Assembly (NCBI GenBank): GCA_944588485.1
Contig: OX155895.1
Location: 30,253,234-30,317,233, forward strand
DNA length: 64,000 bases
Direction of reading: 5' to 3'
Origin: Phosphuga atrata
Lineage: Eukaryota > Arthropoda > Insecta > Coleoptera > Silphidae
Shown: in pieces, positions 53,912-64,000 of the stretch
Position numbering within the stretch: position 1 is the stretch's first letter
Layout: each line of letters begins with the position of its first letter
The notes under the pieces: model-generated
Told to the model about the DNA's origin: nothing
The model's database searches: none
The model's input: the letters and a program-made list of their open reading frames with translations, nothing else
Position numbers and translations under genes: made by a program

Positions 53912-55718
53912 CAAATTTAATTAAATTATTTTCAAATTAATTAAAATTATTTTCAAATTTAATTAAATTATTTACAAATTTAATTAAATCGTTTTCAAAT
54001 AATATTAAATTATTGTGAAATAAAATTAAATTATTTTCAAATTAAATTAAATTATTTTTAAATAAAATTAAATTATTTTCAAATAAAATTAAATTATTTT
54101 CAAATAAAATTAAATTATTTTCAAATTAAATTAAATTATTTTCAAATTAAATTAAATTATTTTCAAATTAAATTAAAATATTTTCAAATTTAATTAAATT
54201 ATTTTCAAATAAAATAAAATTATTTTCAAATAAAAATAAATGATTTTCAAATAAAATTAAATTATTTTTAAATAAAATTAAATTATTTTCAAACTAAATT
54301 AAATAATTTTCAAATAAAATTAAATTATTATGAAATGTAATTAAATTACTTTAAAATGAAATTAAATAATTTTCAAATTTAATTAAATTATTTTCAAATT
54401 AAATTAAATTATTTTCAAATAAAATTAAAATATTTTCAAATTTAATTAAATTATTTTCAAATAAAATAAAATTATTTTCAAATAAAATTAAATTATTTTC
54501 AAATAAATTAAAATTATTTTCAAATAAAATAAAATTATTTTCAAATAAAATTAAATTACTTTGAAATAAAATTAAATTATTTTTAAATAAAATAAAATTA
54601 TTTTGAAATAAAATTAAATTATTTTGAAATAAAATTAAATTAATTTCAAATAAAATTAAATTATTTTCAAATAAAATTAAAACATTTTCAAATAAAATTA
54701 ATTTATTTTCAAATAAAATTAAATTACTTTCATACAAAATTAAATTATTTGCAAATAAAATTAAATTATTTTCGAAAAAATAAAATAATTTTAGAATAAA
54801 ATAAAATTATTTTCAAATAAAATTTAATTATTTTCAAACAAAATTAAAATATTTTCAAATAAAATTAAATTATTTTTAAATAAAATTAAATTACTTTCAA
54901 ATAAAATTTAATTATTTTCAAATAAAATTAAATTATTTTCAAATAAATTTAAAATATTTTCAAATAAAATTAAATAATTTACAAATAAAATTAAAATAAT
55001 TTCGAATAAAATTAAATTATTTTCAAATAAATTAAATTATTTCCAAATAAAATTAAATTATTTTCAAATAAAATTAAATTATTTTCAAATAAAATTAAAA
55101 TATTTTCAAATTTATTTAAATTAAATTATTTTTAAATAAAATTGAATTATTTTCAAATAAAATTAAATTATTTTTAAATAAAATTAAATTATATTCAAAT
55201 AAAATAAAATTATTTTCAAATAAAATTAAATTATTTTCAAATAAAATTAAATTATTTTCGAAAAAATAAAATAATTTTAGAATAAAATAAAATTATTTTC
55301 AAATAAAATTAAATTATTTTTAAATAAAATTAAATTATTTTCAAATAAAATTAAAATATTTTCAAATAAAATTAAATTATTTTTAAATAAAAATAAATTA
55401 TTTTCAAATAAAATTAAATTATTTTTAAATAAAGGTAAATTATTTTCAAATTAAATTAATTTCAAATAATATTAAATTATTCTCAAAAAAAATTAAATTT
55501 TTTTTAAATAAAATTAAATTATTAAAAAAAAAAAATTATATTTACTTTAAATAAAATTTAATTATTTCTAAAATAAATTTACTTATTTTCAAATTTAATT
55601 AAATTATTTTCAAATTAATTAAAATTATTTTCAAATTTAATTAAATTATTTACAAATTTAATTAAATCGTTTTCAAATAATATCAAATGATTGTGAAATG
55701 AAATTAAATTATTTTCAA
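53912..55718 (+). repeat. Forward copy of 9.03-10.65 kb type I sequence
   Basis: The switch from type II occurs within TTATTTTCAAAT at about 53,905-53,916. AAATCGTTTT at 53,986 and 55,664 matches 9,101 and 10,591 (offset 44,885, falling to 45,073 after loss of about nine monomers). The AATATCAAATGATTGTG unit at about 55,679 matches about 10,605. The copy stops at about 55,718, where the next expected TTTTCAAATTAAATT is replaced by TTTTCAAAATAAGTA. Confidence 0.88.
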
Positions 55719-56440
55719 AATAAGTAATATAAAAATAAGTATTTTGAAAATAAGTAAATTTATTTTAGAAATAATTAAATTTTATTTAAAGTAAATTTAA
55801 TTTTTTTTTTAATAATTTAATTTTATTTAAAAAAAATTTAATTTTTTTTGAGAATAATTTAATATTATTTGAAATTAATTTAATTTGAAAATAATTTACC
55901 TTTATTTAAAAATAATTTAATTTTATTTGAAAATAATTTATTTTTATTTAAAAATAATTTAATTTTATTTGAAAATATTTTAATTTTATTTAAAAATAAT
56001 TTAATTTTATTTGAAAATAATTTAATTTTATTTGAAAATAATTTTATTTTATTCTAAAATTATTTTATTTTTTCGAAAATAATTTAATTTTATTTGAAAA
56101 TAATTTAATTTTATTTGAAAATAATTTTATTTTATTTGAATATAATTTAATTTTATTTAAAAATAATTTAATTTTATTTGAAAATAATTCAATTTTATTT
56201 AAAAATAATTTAATTTAAATAAATTTGAAAATATTTTAATTTTATTTGAAAATAATTTAATTTTATTTGAAAATAATTTAATTTATTTGAAAATAATTTA
56301 ATTTTATTCGAAATTATTTTAATTTTATTTGTAAATTATTTAATTTTATTTGAAAATATTTTAAATTTATTTAAAAATAATTTAATTTTATCTGAAAATA
56401 ATTAAATTTTATTTGAAAGTAATTTAATTTTATTTAAAAA
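54870..56440. repeat. Large imperfect palindrome, arms about 0.7 kb
   Basis: Left arm 54,870-55,590 and right arm 55,746 to about 56,440 are inverted copies around a centre near 55,668, with about 155 bp between them. Paired landmarks are CTTATTTTC (C 55,582 with G 55,754), AGGTAAATT (55,435 with 55,899) and TTTTAG (55,280 with 56,054), with coordinate sums of 111,334-111,336. TTCGAATAAAATT (55,003 with 56,310) shows a shift of one monomer. The arms are related but distinct: the left has an A-run followed by TTATATTTAC, while the right, reversed, has TTAAATTTAC. Confidence 0.85.
55717..55756 (+). other. Inversion junction with triple AAAATAAGTA, 15-bp spacing
   Basis: AAAATAAGTA occurs at 55,717-55,726, 55,732-55,741 and 55,747-55,756, exactly 15 bp apart, separated by ATATA and TTTTG. 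The third copy belongs to the inverted block, being the reverse of TACTTATTTT-type sequence at 9,018-9,027. The first two have no counterpart in ordinary units. They look like filler copied at the join between the forward and inverted segments. Confidence 0.88.
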
Positions 56441-59400
56441 TAATTTAATTTTATTTGCAATTTTAATTTTTTAATTTTTTTTGAGAATAATTTAATATTA
56501 TTTGAAAATAATTTAATTTTATTTGAAAATAATTTAATTTGAAAATAATTTACCTTTATTTAAAAATAATTTAATTTTATTTGAAAATAATTTATTTTTA
56601 TTTAAAAATAATTTAATTTTATTTGAAAATATTTGAATTTTATTTCAAAATAATTTAATTTTATTTGAAAATAATTTAATTTTATTTGAAAATAATTTTA
56701 TTTTATTTGAATTTAATTTAATTAAATTTGAAAATATTTTAATTTTATTTAAAAATAATTTAATTTAATTTGAAAATAATTTAATTTATTTGAAAATAAT
56801 TTAATTTTTTTTGACATTATTTTAATTTGATTTGAAAATTATTTAATTTTATTTGAAAATATTTTAAATTTATTTGAAAATATTTTAATTTTTTTTGAAA
56901 ATAATTTAATTTTTGAAAGTAATTTAATTTTATTTAAAAATAATTTAATTTTATTTGCAAATATTTTTATTTTATTTGAAAATAATTTAATTTTATTTGA
57001 AAATAATTTAATTTTATTTGCAAATTATTTAATTTTGTTAGAAAAAAATTTAATTTTATTTGAAAATAATTTAATTTTATTTGAAAATAATTTAATTTTA
57101 TTTCAAAATAATTTAATTTTATTTCAAAATAATTTAAATTCATTTGAAAATAATTTAATTTTATTTGAAAGTAATTTAATTTTATTTAAAAATAATTAAA
57201 TTTTATTTGAAAATAATTTCAATTTATTTGAAAATAATTTAATTTTATTTAAAAATAATTTAATTTTTTTTTAAAATAATTTTATTTTATTTGAAAATAA
57301 TTTAATTAAATTTGAAAATATTTTAATTTTATTCGAAAATAATTTAATTTAATTTGAAAATAATTTAATTAAATTTGAAAATATTTTAATTTTACTGTAC
57401 AATAAATAATTTAATTTTATTTGAAAATAATTTTATTTTATTTGAAAATAATTTAATTAAATTTGAAAATATTTTAATTTAATTTGAAAATAATTTAATT
57501 TAATTTAAAAATAATTTAATTAAATTTAAAATTATTTTAATTTTATTTTACAATAATTAAATTTTATTTGAAAATAATTTTATTTTATTTGAAATTAATA
57601 AAATTTTTTGAAAATAATTTAATTTTAATTGAAAATAATTTTATTTAATTTGAAAATAATTTAATTAAATTTAAAAATAAGTAAATTTATTTTAGAAATA
57701 ATTAAATTTTATTTAAAAATAATAATTTTTTTTTTTAAATAATTTAATTTTATTTGAAAATAATTAATTTTTTTTTGAAAATAATTTAATTTAATTTGAA
57801 AATAATTTAATTTAATTTGAAAATAATTTAATTTAATTGGAAAATAATTTACCTTTATTTAAAAATAATTTAATTTTATTTGAAAATAATTTATTTTTAT
57901 TTAAAAATAATTTAATGTTATTTGAAAATATTTTAATTTTATTTTAAAATAATTTAATTTTATTTGAAAATAATTTTATTTTATTTGAAAATAATTTAAT
58001 TAAATTTGAAAATATTTTAATTTTATTCGAAAATAATTTAATTTAATTTGAAAATAATTTAATTAAATTTGAAAATATTTTATTTTTACTGTACAATAAA
58101 TAATTTAATTTTATTTGAAAATAATTTTATTTTATTTGAAAATAATTTAATTAAATTTGAAAATATTTTAATTTAATTTGAAAATAATTTAATTTAATTT
58201 GAAAATAATTTAATTAAATTTGAAATTATTTTAATTTTATTTTACAATAATTAAATTTTATTTGAAAATAATTTTATTTTATTTGAAATTAATTAAATTT
58301 TTTGAAAATAATTTAATTTTAATTGAAAATAATTTTATTTAATTTGAAAATAATTTAATTAAATTTGAAAATAAGTAAATTTATTTTAGAAATAATTAAA
58401 TTTTATTTAAAAATAATAAATTTTTTTTTTAAATAATTTAATTTTATTTGAAAATAATTAATTTTTTTTTGAAAATAATTTAATTTAATTTGAAAATAAT
58501 TTAATTTAATTTGAAAATAATTTAATTTAATTGGAAAATAATTTACCTTTATTTAAAAATAATTTAATTTTATTTGAAAATAATTTATTTTTATTCAAAA
58601 ATAATTTAATGTTATTTGGAAATATTTTAATTTTATTTTAAAATAATTTAATTTTATTTGAAAATAATTTAATTTTATTTGAATATAATTATATATAATT
58701 AATTCTATTTAAAAATAATTTAATTTTATCTGAAAATAATTTAATTTAATTTGAAAATAATTTACCTTTATTTAAAAATAATTTAATTTTATTTGAAAAT
58801 AATTTTTTTTTATTTAAAAATAAATTAATGTTATTTGAAAATATTTTAATTTTATTTTAAAATAATTTAATTTTATTTGAAAATAATTTAATTTTATTTG
58901 AAAATAATTTAATTTTATTTTAAAATAATTTAATTTTATTTGAAAATATTTTAATTTTATTTGAAAATAATTTAATTTTATTTGATAATAATTTAATTTT
59001 ATTTAATAATAATTTAATTTAATTAAATTTGAAAATATTTTAATTTTATTTGAAAATAATTTAATTTTATTTGAAAATAATTTAATTTGTTTGAAAATAA
59101 TTTAATTTTATTTAAAATTATTTTAATTTTATATGAAAATTATTTAATTTTATATGAAAACATTTTAAATTTATTTGAAAATAATTTAATTTTATTTGAA
59201 AATAATTTAATTTTATTTGAAAGTAATTTAATTTTATTTTAAAATAATTTAATTTTATTTGCAAATATTTTAATTTTGTTTAAAAATAATTAAATTTTAT
59301 TTGAAAATAATTTTATTTTATTTGAAAATGTTTTAATTTTATTTGAAAATAATTTTATTTTATTTGAAAATAATTTAATTTTATTTGAAAATAATTTAAT

Positions 59401-60245
59401 TTTATTTGAAAATAATTTAATTTTATTTGAAAATAATTTAGTTTTATTTGAAAATAATTTAATTTTATTTGCAAATAATTTAATTTTGTTTGAAAATAAT
59501 TTAATTTTATTTGAAAATAATTTAATTTTATTTAAAAATGTTTTAATTTTATTTGAAAATAATTTAATTTTATTTGAAAATAATTTTATTTTATTTCAAA
59601 ATAATTTAAATTTATTTCAAAATAATATAATTTTATTTGAAAATAATTTAATTTTATTTGAAAGTAATTTAATTTTATTTGAAAATAATTTAATTTTTTT
59701 TTAAAATAATATAATTTAATATAAAAATAATTTAATTTTAATTGAAAATACTTTAATGTTATTTGAAAATAATTTAATTTTATCTGAAAATAATTTCATT
59801 CAATTTGAAAATAAGTTAATTAAATTTGAAAATATTTTAATTTTATTTGAAAATAATTTTATTTTATTTGAAAATAATTTTATTTTATTTAAAAATAATT
59901 TAATTTTATTCGAAAATAATTTTATTTTATTTGAAAATAATTTAATTTAATTTGAAAATAATTTAATTAAATTTGAAAATATTTTAATTTTATTGTACAA
60001 TAATTTAATTTTATTTGAAAATAATTTAATTTTATTGTTGAAATTAATTTTATTTTATTTGGAAATAATTTAATTTTATTTTCGAAAATAATTTAATTTT
60101 ATTTGAAAATACTTTAATTAAATTTGAAAATATTTTAATTTTATTGTACATAAATTTAATTTTATTTGAAAATAATTTTATTTTATTTGAAATTAATTTT
60201 TTTTTTTTTTAAATAAATTTATTTTAATTGAAAATAATTTTATTT
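55746..60245 (-). repeat. Inverted satellite segment
   Basis: Over 4.5 kb the unit reads as the reverse complement (TTTGAAAATAATTTAATTTT), and G replaces C as the rare base, reversing the strand skew. Markers also appear reversed: AATTTACCTTT (C at 55,899, about 56,551, 57,852, about 58,546, about 58,766), TTTTTTCGAAAATAA near 56,069 and TTGAGAATAATTT (55,849; 56,482). The first 2.2 kb match 9,027 back to about 6,840. The rest is other type I material, with a stop-free plus-strand stretch at 59,486-59,704 equivalent to the minus-strand ones elsewhere. Confidence 0.95.
57280..58665 (-). repeat. 694-bp tandem duplication inside the inverted segment
   Basis: TTTTACTGTACAATAAATAA (CTGTAC at 57,395 and 58,089) and the downstream order of units repeat 694 bp apart: TTTACAATAATTAAATTT, AAATAAGTAAATTTATTTTA, a T-run, TTAATTGGAAAATAATTTAC and TTTAATGTTATTTG. 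Only one copy is present in the matching forward region near 6.84-7.4 kb, so the duplication probably happened after the inverted copy was formed. Confidence 0.87.
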
Positions 60246-60256
60246 CAAATAAAATT
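60236..60256. other. Right edge of inversion: 10-bp inverted repeat about a single C
   Basis: AATTTTATTT (60,236-60,245), C (60,246) and AAATAAAATT (60,247-60,256) form perfect 10-bp arms with a one-base centre. To the left the units are reversed; to the right they are forward type II, matching about 52,236 onward (CAATAATAAAATT, then CAATTAAGTTC). It is preceded by the longest T-run of the inverted block, 14 T at about 60,197-60,210. Confidence 0.88.
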
Positions 60257-63200
60257 AAATTATTTTCAAATAAAATAAAATTATTTTCAAATAAAATTAA
60301 ATTATTTTCAATAATAAAATTCAATTAAGTTCAAATAAAATTAAATTATTTTCTAATAAAATTATTTTCACATAAAATTAAATTATATTCAAATAAATTT
60401 AAATAATTTTATTTTCAAATAAAATTTATTTATTTTTAAATAAAATGAAATCATTCTCAAAAATAATAAATTATTTTCAAATAAAATTTAATTATTTTCA
60501 AATAAAATGAAATTATTTTCAAATAAAATTAAATTATTTTTAAATAAAATTAAATTATTTTCAAATAAAATCAAATTATTTTCAATAATAAAATTTAATT
60601 ATGTTCAAATAAAATTAAATTATTTTCAAATAAAATTAAATTATTTTCAAATAAAATTAAATTATTTTCAAATAAAATTAAATTATTTTTAAGAATAAAA
60701 TTAAATTATTTTCAAATAAAATTAATATATTTAAAAAAAAATTAAATTATTGTCAAATAAAATTAATTTATTTTCAAATAAAATAAAATTATTTTCAAAA
60801 ATAATATTAAATTAATTTCAAATAAAGTTAAATTATTTTCAAATAAAATTAAATTATTTTCAAATAAAATTAAATTATTGTCAAAAATAAAATTAAATTA
60901 TTTTCAAACAAGATTAAACTCTTTTCAAATAAAATTAAATTATTTTTAAATAAAACTAAATTATTTTCAAATAAAATTAAATTATTTTCTAATAAAATTA
61001 AATTATTTTCAAATAAAATTAAATTATTTTCAAATTTCAAATTGTTTTCAAATAAAATTAAATTATTTTCAAATAAAACTAAATTAGTTTCAAATAAAAT
61101 TAAATTATTTTCAAATAAATTTAAAATATTTTCAAATAAAATTAAATAATTTTCAAATAAAATTAAAATAATTTCAAATAAAATTAAATTATTTTTAAAT
61201 AAAATTAACTTGTTTCCAAATAAAATTAAATTATTTTCAAATAAAATTAAATTATTTTCAAATAAAATAAAATTATTTGCAAATAAAATTAAATTATTGT
61301 TCAATAAAAATAAAATATTTTCAAGTTTAATTAAATTATTTTCAAATTAAATTATATTATTTTCAAATAAAATTAAACTATTTTCAAATTTAATTAAATT
61401 ATTTTCAAATAAAATAAAATTATTGTACAATAAAATTAAAATATTTTCAAATTTATTTAAATTATTTCCAAATTAAATTAAAATATTTTCAAATAAAATT
61501 AAATTATTGTACAATAAAATTAAAATATTTTCAAATTTAATTAAATTATTTTCAAATTAAATTAAATTATTTTCAAATTAAATTAAACTATTTTCAAATT
61601 TAATTAAATTATTTTCAAATAAAATAAAATTATTTTCAAATAAAATTAAATTATTTTCAAATAAAATTAAATTATTTCCAAAAATAAAATTAAATTATTT
61701 TCAAATAAAATTAAATTATTTTCAAAAGTAAAATTAAATTATTTTCAAATAAAATTAAATTATTTTCAAATAAAATTAAATTATTTTCACATATAATTAA
61801 ATTATATTCAAATAGATTTAAATAATTTTATTTTCAAATAAAATTTACTTATTTTTAAATAAAATTAAATCATTCTCAAAAATAATAAATTATTTTCAAA
61901 TAAAATTAAATTATTTTCAAATAAAATTAAATTATTTTCAAATAAAAGTAAATTATTTTCAAATTAAATTAAATTATTTTCAAATAAAATAAAATTATTT
62001 TCAATAATAAATTTAAATTATGTTCAAATAAAATTAAATTATTTTCAAATAAAATTAAATTATTTTCAAATAAAATAAAATTATTTTTAAAAATAAAATT
62101 AAATTATTTTCAAATAAAATTAATATATTTAAAAAAAAATTAAATTATTGTCAAATAAAATTAATTTTTTTTCAAATAAAATAAAATTATTTTTAAAAAT
62201 AATATTAAATTATTTTTAAATAAAATTAATTTATTTTCTAATAAAATTAAATTATTTTCAAATAAAATTAAATTATTTTCAAATTTCAAATTGTTTTCAA
62301 ATAAAATTAAATTATTTTCAAATAAAATTAAATTATTTTCAAATTTCAAATTGTTTTCAAATAAAATTAAATTATTTTTAAATAAAATTAAATTATTTTT
62401 AAATAAAATAAAATTATTTTAAAAAATAAAATAAAATTGTTTTCAAATAAAATAATATTATTTTCAAATAAAATTAAATTATTTTCAACTAAAATTAAAT
62501 TATTTTCAAGTAAAATTAAATTATTTTCAAATAACATCAAAATATTTTCAAATAAAATAAAATTATTTAAAAAAATAAAATAAAATTGTTTTCAAATAAA
62601 ATAGAATTATTTTCAAATAAAAATAAATTATTTTCAAATAAAATTAAATTATTTTCAAATAAAATTAAATTATTTTTAAATAGAATTAAATTATTTTCAA
62701 AAATAAAATTAAATTATTTTCAGATAAAATTAAATTATTTTCAATTAAAATTTAATTATTTTCAAATAAAAGTAAATTATTTTCAAATAAAATTAAATTA
62801 TTTTCAAATAAAATTAAATTATTTTCAAATAAAATAAAATTATTTTTTAAAATCAAATTAAACTATTTTCTAATAAAATTAAATTATTTTCAAATAAAAT
62901 TAAATTATTTTCAAATAAAATTAAATTATTTTCAAATAAAATTAAATTATTTTCTAAGATAAAATTAAATTATTTTTAAATAAAATTAAATTATTTTCAA
63001 ATAAAACTAAATTATTGTCAAAAATAAAATTAAATTATTTTCAAATAAAGTTAAATTATTTTCAATAATAAAATTCAATTAAGTTCAAATAAAATTAAAT
63101 TATTTTCTAATAAAATTATTTTCACATATAATTAAATTATATTCAAATAAATTTAAATAATTTTATTTTCAAATAAAATTTACTTATTTTTAAATAAAAT

Positions 63201-64000
63201 TAAATCATTCTCAAAAATAATAAATTATTTTCAAATAAAATTTAATTATTTTCAAATAAAATTAAATTATTTTCAAATAAAATTAAATTATTTTTAAAAA
63301 TAAAATTAAATTATTTTCAAATAAAATTAATATATTTAAAAAAAAATTAAATTGTCAAATAAAATTAATTTATTTTCAAATAAAATAAAATTATTTTCCA
63401 AAATAATATTAAATTAATTTCAAATAAAGTTAAATTATTTTCAAATAAAATTAAATTATTTTCAAATAAAATTAAATTATTGTCAAAAATAAAATTCAAT
63501 TAAGTTCAAATAAAATTAAATTATTTTCAAATAAAATTAAATTATTTTCAAATAAAATTAAATTATTTTCAAATAAAATTAAATTATTTTCAAATAAAAT
63601 TAAATTATTTTCAAATAACATCAAATTATTTTCAAATAAAATAAAATTATTTTAAAAAATAAAATAAAATTGTTTTCAAATAAAATAAAATTATTTTCAA
63701 ATAAAATTAAAATATTTTCAAATAAAATTAAATTATTTTCAAATAAAATTAAATTATTTTTAAATGGAATTAAATTATTTTCAAAAATAAAATAGAATTA
63801 TTTTCAGATAAAATTAAATTATTTTAAATTAAAATTAAATTATTTTCAAATAAAAATAAATTATTTTCAAATAAAATTAAATTATTTTCAAATAAAATTA
63901 AATTAATTTCAAATAAAATTAAATTATTTTTTAAAATAAAATTAAACTATTTTCTAATAAAATTAAAATATTTTCAAATAAAATTAAATTATTTTCAAAT
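60247..64000 (+). repeat. Type II array resumed
   Basis: The forward type II markers return: TTTTCAATAATAAAATT, ATTTAAATAATTTTATTTTC (about 60,395; AGATTT form at 61,814; about 63,150) and AAATTTCAAATTGTTTTC (about 61,032; 62,281; 62,341). Between about 61,070 and 61,680 a type I stretch intervenes, with TTAGTTTCAAATAAAATT and two TTGTACAATAAAATT units (about 61,425 and 61,508). The array runs past the end of the window. Confidence 0.87.

Larger units (their letters stand above)
1..64000. repeat. AT-rich satellite array, 21-bp monomer
   Basis: Every line of the window is made of units with the core CAAATAAAATTAAATTATTT, and successive C residues usually lie 21 bp apart. Common variants are CAAATTAAATT, CAAATTTAATT, TTTAAAT (C lost), TTTGAAAT (C to G) and ATATTTT in place of TTATTTT. 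Units of 20, 22 or other lengths break the phase at intervals. G+C is about 5% by eye. There are no stretches of ordinary coding composition, no poly-purine splice or tRNA-like structure, and no terminal repeats of a transposon. The unit is close to two turns of B-DNA and contains short A/T tracts. By analogy with other satellites this is probably heterochromatic nuclear DNA; the location and host are inference. Confidence 0.97.

Noticed and set aside
55717..60245. Mobile element responsible for the inverted segment
   Set aside because: The segment consists of satellite units throughout, with no terminal inverted repeats beyond the natural complementarity of opposed monomers and no transposase-like frame.
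1..64000. CRISPR array
   Set aside because: The repeats abut without unique spacers, vary continuously, and there are no associated genes.
1..64000. TATA boxes, replication origins and AT-rich promoters
   Set aside because: At about 95% A+T every such motif matches by chance, so no site stands out from its background.
1..64000. Subtelomeric rep20-like 21-bp repeat of malaria parasites
   Set aside because: The unit length agrees, but I cannot compare the sequence reliably from memory, and this unit has far lower G+C than I would expect. Length alone is not evidence of kinship.
1..64000. Mitochondrial or endosymbiont genome spacer
   Set aside because: Such genomes can be very AT-rich, but 64 kb without one gene, tRNA or rRNA does not fit a compact organelle or symbiont genome.

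Overview
The whole 64 kb is one uninterrupted tandem satellite array. I found no protein gene, RNA gene, transposon or CRISPR array. The basic unit is about 21 bp. It begins CAAATAAAATTAAA and ends TTATTTT, so roughly 3,000 units fill the window. Base composition is extreme: one C (or G) per unit gives about 5% G+C, judged by eye rather than counted by machine. Because that base is nearly always C on the given strand, the DNA is strongly strand-asymmetric. A long array of diverged short units with nested longer repeats points to eukaryotic heterochromatin (centromeric, pericentromeric or subtelomeric). Nothing in the sequence identifies the species.

Layout. (1) From 1 to about 43.9 kb lies 'type I' array. 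It is rich in variant units containing CAAATTAAATT, CAAATTTAATT and AAATATTTT, and carries rare marker units (TTGTACAA, AAAGGTAAATT, ATGAAATGTAA, TTTTCGAAAAAATAAAATAA). The markers show that it is built from larger blocks of about 0.6 to 5 kb, copied in tandem and at a distance. (2) From about 43.9 to 53.91 kb lies 'type II' array. It is more homogeneous, is marked by AAATTTCAAATTGTTTTC and by CAATAATAAAATT, and includes a 4,161-bp duplication with a type I island at 49.31-50.13 kb. (3) From 53.91 to 55.72 kb is a forward copy of type I sequence matching 9.03-10.65 kb. (4) From 55.75 to 60.24 kb the array runs in the opposite orientation (TTTGAAAATAATTTAATTTT), and its first 2.2 kb match 9.03 back to about 6.84 kb. 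(5) From 60.24 kb to the end is forward type II array again, with a short type I stretch at about 61.07-61.68 kb.

Most notable are the two edges of the inverted segment. The left junction carries three copies of AAAATAAGTA spaced exactly 15 bp. The right junction is a 10-bp inverted repeat around a single C. The forward and inverted copies on either side of the left junction meet at the same source position, about 9,027. One short stretch at 3,605-3,632 does not fit the satellite at all.

Open reading frames of 60-205 codons occur only because 21 is a multiple of three. They encode a heptad such as LILFENN and show no sign of being genes. What the window offers is a record of satellite evolution (duplication, inversion, homogenisation) rather than a gene system.
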